From the NCBI RefSeq assembly GCF_022844465.1, contig NZ_JALHLP010000002.1, positions 351,507 to 415,506 on the forward strand: a stretch of 64,000 nucleotides of DNA. Reading direction: 5' to 3'. Origin of the DNA: Bradyrhizobium sp. Its GTDB lineage: Bacteria > Pseudomonadota > Alphaproteobacteria > Rhizobiales > Xanthobacteraceae. The notes beneath the pieces were generated by a model. That model was not told where the DNA came from and ran no database searches. It worked only from the letters and a program-made list of their open reading frames with translations. Shown here in pieces: positions 17,994 through 27,096 of this stretch; the stretch's first letter is position 1, and each line of letters opens with the position of its first letter. The position numbers were made by a program, and so were the translations under genes.

Positions 17994-20261
17994 CTACAAC
18001 GACAACCCTTCGGCTTCCGCGAATTCCGTCAACTTCTGCCGGATCGAAACGCTGCCGGCCGGTGCGTCGAGCAGCGGCATCAAGACCGCCTCGGCCTTCC
18101 TGGCGTCGAGGTCGAGAATCATGGCCTTGACCGGGCCATGGCCGGTGGCCGACAGCGACAGCGAGCGGTAGCCCAGCGCGATCAGCGCCAGCGCGCCGAG
18201 CGGCTTGGAGGCCATCTCGCCGCACAGCGACGCCGGCTTCTTCGCCGCATCGGCCTTGCGCACGATATCGCGCAGCGCCCGCAGGATCGGCGCCGACAGG
18301 GTGTCGAAGCGTTCGGAAACCTTGGCGTTGCCGCGATCGACCGCGAACAGGAACTGGAACAGGTCGTTCGACCCGACCGAGACGAAATCGACTCGCTTGA
18401 GGAGTTCGTCGAGCTGATACAGCAGCGCCGGCACTTCGATCATGGTGCCGACGGCGATGCGCTCCGGCAGCGCATGGCCGTGCTGGCGCAGATAGGTCAG
18501 TTCGCGTTCGACGATGGCCTTGGCCTGGTCGAACTCGGCGACGTCGGAAATCATCGGGAACATGATTCTCAGCGCGCGGCCGCCGCCGGCTCGCAGCAGC
18601 GCGCGGATCTGGCCGCGCAGCAAGCCCGGCCGGTCGAGCCCGAGCCGGATCGCGCGCCAACCGAGCGCCGGATTTTCCTCGATCACGGTTTCCATGTACG
18701 GCAACGCCTTGTCGCCGCCGATGTCCAGCGTCCGGAACGTGACCGGCTTGGCGCCCGCGGCGTCCAGCACCGTGCGATAGAGCGCGAGCTGGTCGGAGCT
18801 GCGCGGCAGGCTTTGACCCACCATGAACTGCAGTTCGGTGCGAAATAGCCCGATGCCGGCGCTGCCGGTGTCGTCGACATGCGGCAGGTCGATGACGAGA
18901 CCGGCGTTGATCATCAGCTCGATCGGCTGGCCGTCGCGGGTCACGCAGGGCTTGTCGCGCAATGCTGCATATTGCGCCTGCCGCCGCGCGCGGACCCGCA
19001 CCCGCTCCGCATAGGCCGATTCGATCTCGGCCGAGGGGCGGACATAGATCGAGCCCGAGGTGCCGTCGACGATGATGGCATCGCCGGGATCGGCGATGCC
19101 GACCGCGTTCGGCACCTCGCCGACCGCGGGAATGCCGAGGGCGCGCGCCACGATCGAGACGTGGGAGTTGGCGGTGCCTTCCTCCAGCACCAGCCCGCGC
19201 AGCCGCTTGCGGTCATAGTCGAGCAGGGCGGCGGGTCCCATCGCGCGCGCGATCAGGATGGCGTTTTCGGGAAGCTGCTCGCGCGACGGCGCGTGATCCT
19301 GTCCGACCAGCTGCCGCATCAGGCGGTGGCCGAGATCCTCAAGGTCGTGCAGGCGGTCGCGCAGATAGGGGTCGGTCGAACGCAGCATCCGCGCGCGGGT
19401 ATCCGACTGCACGCGTTCGACCGCGGCTTCTGCGGTGAGGCCGGTGGCGACCGCCTCATGCAGCTTGTGCGACCAGCCATGGTCGTTGGCGAACATCCGG
19501 TAGGCTTCCAGCACCTCGCGATGCTCGCCGCCCTCGGCGACATCGCCGCGCTCCAGCATGCGGTCGAGATCGGCGCGCAGCTTGGCCAGCGCGGTGTCCA
19601 GCCGCCTGATTTCGGTCGGCAGGTCCTCGGCGATGTAGTTGGTGATGACGACCCGCGGCTCGTGCAGCACGACATGGCCGAGCGCGATGCCGTCGGAGAG
19701 GACCGCGCCGATCTTGTGCTGGGAATGCCCGGCCGCAGGTTCTGCGCCGGGCTGGGCCAGCGCCGCCAGCTCGCCGGAGGCGATCATTTCCGCCAGCACC
19801 ATGGCGGTGGTCTGCAGCGCCTCGACCTCCTCCTCGACATAGGTGCGCTTGGCGCGGTTCTGCACCACCAGCACGCCCAGCGTGTTGCCGGCGCGCAGCA
19901 CCGGCACGCCGAGGAACGAATGGTAGATTTCTTCGCCGGTTTCCGGGCGGAACGAAAACGCCGGGTGGCTTTGCGCGTCCGAGAGGTTGAGCGGGCTCGC
20001 CTCGCTGGCGACGAGGCCCACGAGGCCTTCATGCGCGTGCAGCACCGTTCGGTGCACGGCTTCGCGGTTCAGGCCCTCGGTGGCGTAGAGTTCGAGCGTA
20101 TTGTCGACCCGCAGCACGTAGCAGGAGCAGACCTCGGCCACCATGTTGGCCGCGATCAGCACCACGATCTTGTCCAGGCGCTCCTGGGCCGAAACCTTCT
20201 CCGCCATGGTTTCGCGGAGCCGTCTCAACAAGACGCGGGGGCCTCCCGACGCGCTCCGCAT
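17994..20261 (-). CDS. ptsP: PEP-protein phosphotransferase EI-Ntr (nitrogen PTS)
   Basis: 755 residues. An N-terminal GAF domain (about 20-160; SAQERLDKIVVLIAANMVAE) is followed by the enzyme I N-terminal domain, the phosphohistidine swivel domain with GTANSHVSIVARALGIPAVG (about 360-380) and the PEP-binding barrel ending in ASLCGEMASKPLG with its catalytic Cys. It passes phosphate from PEP to NPr and EIIA-Ntr, linking nitrogen state to potassium, carbon and PHB metabolism. The ATG at 20261 has GGAGGG about 10 bases upstream; the frame extends to 20444 without support. lysC lies 322 bp upstream on the same strand. Confidence 0.94.
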   Translation of the reverse strand: MRSASGGPRVLLRRLRETMAEKVSAQERLDKIVVLIAANMVAEVCSCYVLRVDNTLELYATEGLNREAVHRTVLHAHEGLVGLVASEASPLNLSDAQSHPAFSFRPETGEEIYHSFLGVPVLRAGNTLGVLVVQNRAKRTYVEEEVEALQTTAMVLAEMIASGELAALAQPGAEPAAGHSQHKIGAVLSDGIALGHVVLHEPRVVITNYIAEDLPTEIRRLDTALAKLRADLDRMLERGDVAEGGEHREVLEAYRMFANDHGWSHKLHEAVATGLTAEAAVERVQSDTRARMLRSTDPYLRDRLHDLEDLGHRLMRQLVGQDHAPSREQLPENAILIARAMGPAALLDYDRKRLRGLVLEEGTANSHVSIVARALGIPAVGEVPNAVGIADPGDAIIVDGTSGSIYVRPSAEIESAYAERVRVRARRQAQYAALRDKPCVTRDGQPIELMINAGLVIDLPHVDDTGSAGIGLFRTELQFMVGQSLPRSSDQLALYRTVLDAAGAKPVTFRTLDIGGDKALPYMETVIEENPALGWRAIRLGLDRPGLLRGQIRALLRAGGGRALRIMFPMISDVAEFDQAKAIVERELTYLRQHGHALPERIAVGTMIEVPALLYQLDELLKRVDFVSVGSNDLFQFLFAVDRGNAKVSERFDTLSAPILRALRDIVRKADAAKKPASLCGEMASKPLGALALIALGYRSLSLSATGHGPVKAMILDLDARKAEAVLMPLLDAPAGSVSIRQKLTEFAEAEGLSL

Positions 20262-20583
20262 AGGCAAAGAACCCTCCCCTGGGGAAGCCAGCCGGCCGGG
20301 TGGCCGGCGCTGGCGTGAAACGCACGAAAGCCAACAATCTTGTTCAGTCGGCGCCGCCTGCAGGCCGTGATTCCCGGCCGAATCAGGCTTCGGCATAACG
20401 GTGGCGCAGTTTGCGGCCGCCTGCCTCTCAGGCCGTATAGCCAATCGAGGCTTGCTTTGCCAAGCAAAACGCCTGCCAGAAGCAATAACGTCTGGCTGGC
20501 GGCGATGCTGCGCCAGCGAAGCGGATGATCCGGCGGAGAAACCGCCGTTCAGGCGATCCGACGAGGCATTTTAGAAGATCGTT
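20262..20583. other. Intergenic region between lysC and ptsP
   Basis: 322 bp with no gene. A perfect hairpin CGGCGG-AGAAA-CCGCCG lies at 20531-20547, 37 bp past the lysC stop on the minus strand; no T-tract follows, so it is at best a weak terminator. The remainder should carry the ptsP promoter, which I cannot define. Confidence 0.35.
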
Positions 20584-21837
20584 CTACGTCTGGTCGAGCC
20601 CGTAGAGCGTGTGCAGCGTGCGTACCGCAAGTTCGGTATAGGCGGCGTCGATCAGCACCGAAAACTTGATCTCGGAGGTGGTAATGGCGCGAATGTTGAT
20701 GTTGCGTTCGGACAACGCCTTGAACGCCATCGCTGCGACGCCGGCATGGCTGCGCATGCCGCTGCCGATCACCGAAACCTTCGCCACGTCGGTGGCGCTG
20801 TCCAGCCTGATGTAGCCGATCTTGGCCTTCGCGGCGGTAACGGTGTCGCGGGCGCGGGCGTAGTCGGCTGCCGGGACGGTGAAGGTGAGGTCGGTGGTCT
20901 TGCCGTCCTCGGAGACGTTCTGCACGATCATGTCGACATTGATGTTGGCATCCGCGAGCGGCCCGAAGATCGCGGCCGCGACCCCGGGCTTGTCGTCAAT
21001 CTGCCGCACGGAAATCTGGGCTTCGTCCTTGGAGAAGGCGATGCCGGTGACGACGTGGCTTTCCATGATTTGCTCCTCGCTGCAGATCAGCGTTCCCGGC
21101 GGGGTGCCGTGCGGGTCGATATCCTCGGGCTTGTCGAAGCTGGAACGAACGAATACCGGAATATTGTGGACCATGCCGAGTTCCACTGACCGCACCTGCA
21201 GCACCTTGGCGCCCTGCGAGGCCAGTTCCACCATGTCCTCGAAGGCGATCTTGTCGAGCCGCCGCGCCTTGGGAACCACGCGGGGATCGGTGGTGTAGAC
21301 GCCATCGACGTCGGTATAGATGTCGCAGCGGTCGGCGCGGATGGCGGCGGCGATCGCCACCGCCGAAGTGTCGGAACCGCCGCGCCCCAGCGTGGTGATT
21401 CGGTTGGTCTGCGGGTTGATGCCCTGGAAGCCGGCGATGACCGCTACCTCCTTGCGGTCTGCAAAGCGGTTGACGATCTCGGTGCCGTCGATCTCGAGAA
21501 TGCGCGCCGAGGCGTGAGCGTCGGAGGTCCGGATCGGGATCTGCCAGCCCTGCCAGGAGCGGGCCTGGATCCCCATCGCCTGCAGCGCGATCGCCAACAG
21601 CCCCGACGTCACCTGCTCGCCGGACGCCACGACGGCGTCATATTCGCGGGCATCATGCATCGGCGAGGCGTCGCGGCACCACTCGACGAGTTCGTTGGTC
21701 TTGCCGGCCATGGCCGAAACCACCACGGCGACATCGTGCCCGGCATCGACCTCGCGCTTGACGTGGCGCGCGACGTTGCGGATGCGGTCGATATTGGCGA
21801 CGGACGTGCCGCCGAATTTCATCACGAGGCGGCCCAT
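20584..21837 (-). CDS. lysC: Aspartate kinase
   Basis: 417 residues. It phosphorylates aspartate for the lysine, threonine, methionine and diaminopimelate pathway. The kinase motif [14 protein letters not shown] is at the N-terminus (about 5-18), [18 protein letters not shown] in the kinase core, and two C-terminal ACT domains (about 265-415; [17 protein letters not shown]) mediate feedback inhibition. The ATG at 21837 ([10 protein letters not shown]) fits homologues; an upstream non-ATG extension to 21882 is rejected. It is divergent from the PH-domain gene. Confidence 0.96.
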   Translation of the reverse strand: MGRLVMKFGGTSVANIDRIRNVARHVKREVDAGHDVAVVVSAMAGKTNELVEWCRDASPMHDAREYDAVVASGEQVTSGLLAIALQAMGIQARSWQGWQIPIRTSDAHASARILEIDGTEIVNRFADRKEVAVIAGFQGINPQTNRITTLGRGGSDTSAVAIAAAIRADRCDIYTDVDGVYTTDPRVVPKARRLDKIAFEDMVELASQGAKVLQVRSVELGMVHNIPVFVRSSFDKPEDIDPHGTPPGTLICSEEQIMESHVVTGIAFSKDEAQISVRQIDDKPGVAAAIFGPLADANINVDMIVQNVSEDGKTTDLTFTVPAADYARARDTVTAAKAKIGYIRLDSATDVAKVSVIGSGMRSHAGVAAMAFKALSERNINIRAITTSEIKFSVLIDAAYTELAVRTLHTLYGLDQT

Positions 21838-22010
21838 GACGACGCGTGCATTCCCTGTGAGGATAAGTAGGGTGACCCGCACGGAAACTGGAGCGCGCGG
21901 GTCGAAAGCGGCGTATACATAGCGGCGCGGTCCGGGGCAAGCAACCGGCTTCGTTTTCGGTCCGAAAGGGCGTAGATGGCAGTGGTTACGGGTTAATCCA
22001 GGGCGGGCGT

Positions 22011-22490
22011 ATGGGGCGTTACATCGAGGAAATCCTGCAGCCCGGCGAGAAGGTGCTGTATTCCACCAACGCCCACTGGATGTTCTATCTGCCGGCGATC
22101 GCAGCCTGGATCGTGGCGATCGCGTTTCTGGCGCTGTCGCGGACGATCGTCGGCGACGTCACCGTTCTTTTGAGCCTGGCCCTGGCGGGGCTGTCGGCGC
22201 TGTACGCGCTCTACAAGACGTTTACCGCCTGGTTCCACCGCTGGACCACCGAGACCGACGTCACCAACATGCGCGTCGTCCACAAGACCGGGTTCATCAC
22301 CCGCCAGACCTTCGAGATGAGTCTGGACAAGGTCGAGAGCGTCGATGTCGACCAGAGCATTCCCGGCCGCATTCTCAACTACGGCAATGTGATCGTCCGG
22401 GGCGTTGGCGAACACGAGGAAAAGATAGAGAACATTTCCTCGCCGCTTGCCTTTCGCAACGCCATCACCGCCCGACCAGTCGGTAACTGA
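22011..22490 (+). CDS. PH-domain (bPH2/YdbS-like) membrane protein
   Basis: 159 residues. Two adjacent hydrophobic segments (about 24-44 and 48-68) are followed by a bacterial pleckstrin-homology-like domain (TDVTNMRVVHKTGFITRQTF; VESVDVDQSIPGRILNYGNV). The N-terminal YIEEILQPGEKVLY motif is typical of this family. It is a membrane-associated protein of unknown function. It ends two bases before ubiG, so the two are probably co-transcribed. Confidence 0.85.
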   Translation: MGRYIEEILQPGEKVLYSTNAHWMFYLPAIAAWIVAIAFLALSRTIVGDVTVLLSLALAGLSALYALYKTFTAWFHRWTTETDVTNMRVVHKTGFITRQTFEMSLDKVESVDVDQSIPGRILNYGNVIVRGVGEHEEKIENISSPLAFRNAITARPVGN

Positions 22491-22492
22491 AC

Positions 22493-23257
22493 ATGGCCAT
22501 GCAGCCAAACCTTTCGGACAATTCCGCCGCGGGCTCGACGGTCGATCCCGCCGAAGTCGCGAAATTCTCGAAACTGTCGGAAGAGTGGTGGGATCCCCGG
22601 GGCAAGATGGCCCCGCTCCACAGGATCAATCCGCTGCGGCTCGGCTATATCAGGGACGCCGCCTGCCGCAAGTTCGAGCGCAACGTCAAAAGCCTGAATT
22701 GCCTCGCCGGCTTGCGCATCCTCGACATCGGCTGCGGCGCCGGGCTGCTGTGCGAACCTTTCACCCGGCTTGGCGCGCAGGTGATCGGGATCGATCCGTC
22801 CGCGACCAATATCGCCGCCGCCAGGCTGCATGCCGAGAAGGGCCACCTGTCGATCGACTACCGCTGCGCCACGGTCGAGCAGATGGATACGCGCGAGCGT
22901 TTCGACATCGTGCTGGCGATGGAAGTGGTGGAGCATGTCACCGACGTCGGCGCGTTCCTCGCCCGCTCGGCGGCGATGCTCAAGCCCGGCGGAATCATGG
23001 TGGTGTCGACCCTGAACCGCAACTGGAAGAGCTTTGCGCTCGCGATCGTCGGCGCCGAATATGTGCTGCGCTGGCTGCCGCGCGGCACCCATCAATGGGA
23101 CAAGTTCGTCACCCCCGACGAACTCGCGCGTCACCTCGCCGACAACAGGCTCGTCATCACCGATCAGGCCGGCGTGGTCTACAACCCGCTCGCCGACAAA
23201 TGGAGCATCTCGTCCGACATGGACGTGAATTACATGGTGGTGGCGGAGCGGGCGTAG
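22493..23257 (+). CDS. ubiG: Ubiquinone biosynthesis O-methyltransferase UbiG
   Basis: 254 residues. It methylates both hydroxyl groups of the ubiquinone ring (2-polyprenyl-6-hydroxyphenol and demethylubiquinol steps). It carries the UbiG N-terminal signature KFSKLSEEWWDPRGKMAPLH (about 23-42), the SAM motif LRILDIGCGAGLLCEP (about 75-90) and VEHVTD before LKPGGIMVVSTLNRN. It is coupled to the PH-domain gene (2-bp gap). Confidence 0.96.
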   Translation: MAMQPNLSDNSAAGSTVDPAEVAKFSKLSEEWWDPRGKMAPLHRINPLRLGYIRDAACRKFERNVKSLNCLAGLRILDIGCGAGLLCEPFTRLGAQVIGIDPSATNIAAARLHAEKGHLSIDYRCATVEQMDTRERFDIVLAMEVVEHVTDVGAFLARSAAMLKPGGIMVVSTLNRNWKSFALAIVGAEYVLRWLPRGTHQWDKFVTPDELARHLADNRLVITDQAGVVYNPLADKWSISSDMDVNYMVVAERA

Positions 23258-23288
23258 TTAATCCCGGCACCTCAGCTACATGACCGGG

Positions 23289-23406
23289 GTCGTCCCTGCG
23301 AACGCAGGGACCCATAACCACATGTGTTTATTGTATGGAAGTCGTCTAACAGCGGAATAAGATAGAGAAGCCGCGGCGTATGGGTCCCTGCGTTCGCAGG
23401 GACGAC
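23289..23406. repeat. Inverted repeat of the GTCGTCCCTGCGAACGCAGG family
   Basis: The left arm (23289-23316) begins GTCGTCCCTGCGAACGCAGG and ends GACCCATA; the right arm (23379-23406) is its exact 28-bp reverse complement. A 62-bp AT-richer loop separates them. Each arm contains its own small CCCTGCG/CGCAGGG stem. A related copy lies at 29993-30115. It sits between ubiG and the next gene and could be a transcript-end structure. Confidence 0.85.
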
Positions 23407-23509
23407 ACCGCCTTTTTGTGGCGCACGTGCAATCCTGTCATGACGCCGGTTCTGTTGACCTAACGCATCGCGCCCGCCACGGTGCGGCAGCCTCCGCCCG
23501 GTACTCCCC

Positions 23510-24409
23510 ATGCTCACCGTCGCCTCGCTCTGGATTCCCTTCACCATCATCGCCGCGCTCGGCCAGGTCGCGCGCAACGCGATGCAGCGCTCGCTGACGG
23601 GGCCGCTTGGGACCTGGGGCGCGACCAATATCCGCTTCCTGTTCGGCTTCCCGTTCTCGCTGGTGTTTTTCGCGGCCGTGATCTTCGCCACCGGCGATGC
23701 CGTGCCCTGGCCGCCGGCGGTGTTCTGGCCCTGGCTGCTGCTGGGGGCGCTGAGCCAGATCGCCGCCACCGCCTTGATGTTGCTGGCGATGAATGACCGT
23801 TCCTTTGTGGTCACGACCGCCTATATCAAGACCGAGGCGATCCAGGCCGCGATCTTCGGGTTCGTCTTTCTCGGCGACCACCTGACCTTGCTGAAAGTGG
23901 TCGCGATCGTGATTGCGACCATCGGCGTGGTCATCACCGCGCTCCGGCCCGGGGCTGTGAAGGGCTTTGCCGAGCTCAAGCCGACGCTCATCGGCCTCGT
24001 CGCCGGCGGCGCCTTTGCGCTGTCGGCGATCGGCTTTCGCGGCGCGATCATCACGGTGCCGGGCGTCTCGTTCGTCACCGCCGCCAGCTACACGCTGGTG
24101 TTCGGACTGTTCGTGCAGACGCTGGTGCTGACGATCTATTTGCTGCTCCGCGCGCCCGACGTGCTGGCGAAGATCCTGGGGCTATGGAAACCCTCGATGC
24201 TCGCCGGCTTCATGGGCGCATTCGCCTCGCAATTCTGGTTCCTGGCGTTCGCGCTGACGGCGGCCGCCAACGTGCGCACGCTGGCGCTGGTCGAGGTCCT
24301 GTTCGCGCAGGCGGTGTCCCATTACACGTTCAAGCAGCCGATGTCGGCGCGCGAGCTGTCGGGGATCGTCCTGATCGTGATCGGTGTGGCGATGCTGGTG
24401 GCGGTGTGA
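23510..24409 (+). CDS. EamA/DMT-superfamily transporter
   Basis: 299 residues with about ten hydrophobic segments and two EamA halves. The first half ends near VVAIVIATIGVVITALRPG; the second begins TLIGLVAGGAFALSAIGFRG. It is an inner-membrane exporter of unknown substrate, distinct in sequence from the EamA protein at 11969-12844. The ATG at 23510 opens MLTVASLWIPF. Repeats flank it on both sides. Confidence 0.88.
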   Translation: MLTVASLWIPFTIIAALGQVARNAMQRSLTGPLGTWGATNIRFLFGFPFSLVFFAAVIFATGDAVPWPPAVFWPWLLLGALSQIAATALMLLAMNDRSFVVTTAYIKTEAIQAAIFGFVFLGDHLTLLKVVAIVIATIGVVITALRPGAVKGFAELKPTLIGLVAGGAFALSAIGFRGAIITVPGVSFVTAASYTLVFGLFVQTLVLTIYLLLRAPDVLAKILGLWKPSMLAGFMGAFASQFWFLAFALTAAANVRTLALVEVLFAQAVSHYTFKQPMSARELSGIVLIVIGVAMLVAV

Positions 24410-24431
24410 TTGGTGGCCGTGTAAGCCACAC

Positions 24432-24557
24432 CGTCATTCCGGGGCGATGCGAAAGCATCGAACTATGGTGCGCAATTGCGCACCTGAGAATCTCGAGATT
24501 CCCCGATGCGCAATTGCGCATCTGAGGTCTGGTCCTTCGGACCATCCCGGAATGACG
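24432..24557. repeat. CGTCATTCCGGGGCG palindromic element with two 18-bp perfect palindromes
   Basis: The outer arms are CGTCATTCCGGG at the left end and its approximate reverse complement CCCGGAATGACG ending at 24557. Inside are the perfect palindromes GGTGCGCAATTGCGCACC (24467-24484) and GATGCGCAATTGCGCATC (24505-24522). Bases 24459-24502 are identical over 44 bp to 60568-60611 in the related element near the window end. It lies between convergent genes. Confidence 0.88.
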
Positions 24558-24564
24558 CTACGCG

Positions 24565-25035
24565 TCAGTTCCGGTCGTCGGGCAGCACCGGCAGCGGCGA
24601 GACCTCGACGCCCTCGTCGATCAGCGCGCGCGCCTCGTCGGCGGAAGCCTCGCCGTAGATCGGCCGATGCTCGATATCGCCGTAATGCATCTTGCGCGCT
24701 TCGTTGGGAAAGCGTTCGCCGACATTGTCGGCGTTCTTGACGATGTGATCGCGCAATTCCTTCAGCTTGGCGCGCAGCTCGCGCTCCTGCGCCATCAACA
24801 GCGGTGTTGATTCTGACCCAGCCGTATGGGCGGGCGCCGCCGGCGCCGGAACGGCGGCTTCGCGGCCCTTCTGGCTGACGATCTGCGGCGCCATGATCGC
24901 CCGCTCGACCTTGGCCGAGCCGCACGCCGGACAGCTCACCAGCTTGCGCTTTTCCTGGCTTTCATAGGCCGCCGAGCTCTGGAACCAGCTCTCGAAGGCA
25001 TGGCCGTTCTCGCAGCGCAGGTTGTAGCGGATCAT
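24565..25035 (-). CDS. DUF1178 family protein
   Basis: 156 residues. It begins [18 protein letters not shown] and carries LVSCPACGSAKVERAIMAP (about 33-51), a Cys pattern suggestive of a zinc ribbon. The C-terminal half is helical and charged. No function is established for the family. Its ATG overlaps the stop of the upstream nitrilase-like gene (ATGA at 25032-25035), so it is the third member of a tightly coupled grx-nit-DUF1178 operon. Confidence 0.92.
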   Translation of the reverse strand: MIRYNLRCENGHAFESWFQSSAAYESQEKRKLVSCPACGSAKVERAIMAPQIVSQKGREAAVPAPAAPAHTAGSESTPLLMAQERELRAKLKELRDHIVKNADNVGERFPNEARKMHYGDIEHRPIYGEASADEARALIDEGVEVSPLPVLPDDRN

Positions 25036-25910
25036 GCCGAGCCCCGGACCAGATGCAGATGCTCGGGGCCGGTCTTGGCGTCGGCGATGCCGAAGCGCCG
25101 TCCGTGCTGCAGCGACGGCACGGCTTTCCGCGCGGCTTCAACTTTCGAAGGATCGATCTCGGCGAGGAACACGCCGGGTTCGACGCCGCCCTCGGCGAGA
25201 ATCTCGCCCCAGGGCGCAATGATCAGCGAATGGCCGTAGGTCTCGCGCTTGTTCTCGTGCATGCCGGCCTGGGCGGCGGCGAACACGAAGCAGCCGTTCT
25301 CGATGGCGCGGGCGCGCAAGAGCGTGTGCCAATGCGCCTCGCCGGTCTTCTTCGTGAACGCCGACGGCACCGTGAGGAAGGATGCGCCGGCTTCGGCGAG
25401 CGCGCGGTAGAGCGCTGGAAACCGCAGGTCGTAGCAGATCGTCAGCCCGATCCGGCCCCACGGCAAATCCGAGATCACGGCGGTTTCGCCCGGCTGATAG
25501 TTGGCGGATTCGCGATAGCTCTCGCCGCCGGGCAGGTCGATGTCGAACATGTGGATCTTGTCGTAGCTGGCGAGCAGATTGCCGTCGGGCCCGATCAGGA
25601 ACGAGCGGTTGACGGCGCGCTCCGGCGAGAAGCGCAGCGCCAGCGAGCCGATGTGGAGGTGGATTTTCAGTTCCGCCGCGAGCGCGCGGTAGGCCTTCAG
25701 CGAAAGATCGTCCTCCTCAGCGGCGAGGTGCTCGAACAGCGCCTTGCGGTTCAGCTGCATCATGTTGCTCACCTCGGGGGTGAGCACGTAGTCGGCGCCT
25801 TGCGCGGCGGCCTCGCGAATCAATTTCGTGCCTTGCTCGAGACTCGGCTCGGGCAACAGCCCGGTGCGCATCTGCACCATGGCCGCGGTAAAAATGGAGC
25901 CTTGGCTCAT
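25032..25910 (-). CDS. Carbon-nitrogen hydrolase (Nit-type; possible deaminated-glutathione amidase)
   Basis: 292 residues, nitrilase superfamily. The Glu-Lys-Cys triad is visible: [11 protein letters not shown] (Glu about 44), [20 protein letters not shown] (Lys about 113) and [15 protein letters not shown] (Cys about 148). The [13 protein letters not shown] segment is typical of the Nit1/Nit2 branch, whose members hydrolyse deaminated glutathione or omega-amides. Adjacency to a glutaredoxin gene fits a glutathione-repair role, but this is inference. The ATG at 25910 overlaps the glutaredoxin stop (ATGA), and its own stop overlaps the DUF1178 start. Confidence 0.9.
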   Translation of the reverse strand: MSQGSIFTAAMVQMRTGLLPEPSLEQGTKLIREAAAQGADYVLTPEVSNMMQLNRKALFEHLAAEEDDLSLKAYRALAAELKIHLHIGSLALRFSPERAVNRSFLIGPDGNLLASYDKIHMFDIDLPGGESYRESANYQPGETAVISDLPWGRIGLTICYDLRFPALYRALAEAGASFLTVPSAFTKKTGEAHWHTLLRARAIENGCFVFAAAQAGMHENKRETYGHSLIIAPWGEILAEGGVEPGVFLAEIDPSKVEAARKAVPSLQHGRRFGIADAKTGPEHLHLVRGSA

Positions 25911-26179
25911 GAGGAGGCCTTTTCTCCCGCCAGCAAGGCGTCGAGTTTGCCGGCGCGGTCCAGCGCATAAAGCTCGTCGCATCCGCCAATGTGGGTTGCG
26001 CCGATGAAAATCTGCGGAAAGGTCGAACCGGCGCCGGCGCGGTCGTACATCTGCTCGCGATAGGCCGGGTCGGCGGCCACGTTCAATTCGGTGAACGCGG
26101 CGTTCTTGCGCGTCAGCAAGGATTTGGCGGCGGTGCAATAGCCGCAGCCCGGACGGGTGTAGATTTCGATGGCGGTCAT
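25907..26179 (-). CDS. grxC: Glutaredoxin 3
   Basis: 90 residues. A dithiol glutaredoxin with active site RPGCGYCTAAK (Cys12, Cys15); CGYC replaces the commoner CPYC. The cis-Pro motif STFPQIFIG and the glutathione-binding GGCDELYALD near the C-terminus are present. It reduces protein disulphides and glutathionylated proteins in the cytosol. It is first of three genes with 4-bp overlaps (grx > nit > DUF1178); comF lies 27 bp upstream on the same strand and may be part of the unit. Confidence 0.95.
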   Translation of the reverse strand: MTAIEIYTRPGCGYCTAAKSLLTRKNAAFTELNVAADPAYREQMYDRAGAGSTFPQIFIGATHIGGCDELYALDRAGKLDALLAGEKASS

Positions 26180-26206
26180 GGCGCGCTCGGTTTGGAAGCC
26201 TTTGAA

Positions 26207-27016
26207 TTATATGGGAGCCCGGTGGGTGTCCACAACCCGCGCAAACACCAGCACGTCGACCTGCGCGGCCCTGGCGCGCAGCAGAGCGCGGGCGCAGGCG
26301 TCCGTGGTGGCCCCTGAGGTTAACACATCGTCAATCAGGACGACGCGACGGCCGGCGACCTCGGCGCTGCGCTCAGGCGCGACTTTGAACGCGCCCTGGA
26401 CGTTGCTGGCGCGCTGTGAGCGCGACAGCCCCACCTGTTGCTCGGTCGGGCGGACGCGCCGCAGCGCCTCGGAGGCCAGTTTGACCCCGGTTTGGCGCGA
26501 AATCACCCGCGCCAGCGCGCCGGACTGGTTGTAGCGGCGGCTCCAGCCGCGCCGCCAATGCAGGGGAACCGGCACCAGCACGTCGGCGCCTGCGAGCAAT
26601 TCCTGGCCGGCGCGGGCCATCCAGCGGCCCATCGTCGGCGCGAGGTCGGTACGGTCCTGGTATTTCAGCGAATGAACCAGCGTGCGGGCGACATCGTCAT
26701 AGCGCACCGCGGCGCGGGCGCGCTGGTAGGCCGGCGGATTGGCGATCGCTTCCATCGACAGCAATTCCGGCCCCGGGTCGTAGACAAAGGGAATGCCGAG
26801 CCGCGGGCAGAACGGCGGTGCGATGAACGACAATTTGGCCCAGCATGCCGCGCAGACGCCCTCGCCATCCACAGGCTCGCGGCAAGAAACGCACAGCGTC
26901 GGCAGCGCAATGTCGAGCGCCAGCCGCGGAATATGCGCGAATGCCGCCCGGCAGGCGCCGAGCGCGCCGCGCAGATGACGAAAGATCGAGCGTGGTGGCG
27001 AGGCCTCGGCGTCCAT
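26207..27016 (-). CDS. comF: ComF family phosphoribosyltransferase-like protein
   Basis: 269 residues from the ATG at 27016. An N-terminal zinc-finger-like pattern TLCVSCREP...GVCAACWAKL (about 36-60) and a C-terminal PRTase domain with the PRPP loop RRVVLIDDVLTSGATTDAC (about 233-251) define ComF. Family members are linked to DNA uptake or processing in naturally competent bacteria; the role here is unknown. The frame is open upstream to a TTG at 27091, so the exact start is uncertain. It is divergent from the NDUFAF5-like gene. Confidence 0.88.
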   Translation of the reverse strand: MDAEASPPRSIFRHLRGALGACRAAFAHIPRLALDIALPTLCVSCREPVDGEGVCAACWAKLSFIAPPFCPRLGIPFVYDPGPELLSMEAIANPPAYQRARAAVRYDDVARTLVHSLKYQDRTDLAPTMGRWMARAGQELLAGADVLVPVPLHWRRGWSRRYNQSGALARVISRQTGVKLASEALRRVRPTEQQVGLSRSQRASNVQGAFKVAPERSAEVAGRRVVLIDDVLTSGATTDACARALLRARAAQVDVLVFARVVDTHRAPI

Positions 27017-27096
27017 GTACGTGAAGCTAGCGCCGCACCTCGGCTCGCTCAAGCGCAGGATTGCCAGAGGCAGGGTGGTGGGCGTAACCAACCGGC

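Noticed and set aside
18879..20318. 479-codon plus-strand frame opposite ptsP
   Set aside because: ptsP motifs are complete on the minus strand; the plus-strand frame has no motif and starts and ends arbitrarily.
26207..27091. Longer comF start at 27091 (TTG)
   Set aside because: The extra 25 residues show no family similarity and would leave only 5 bp to the divergent gene start.
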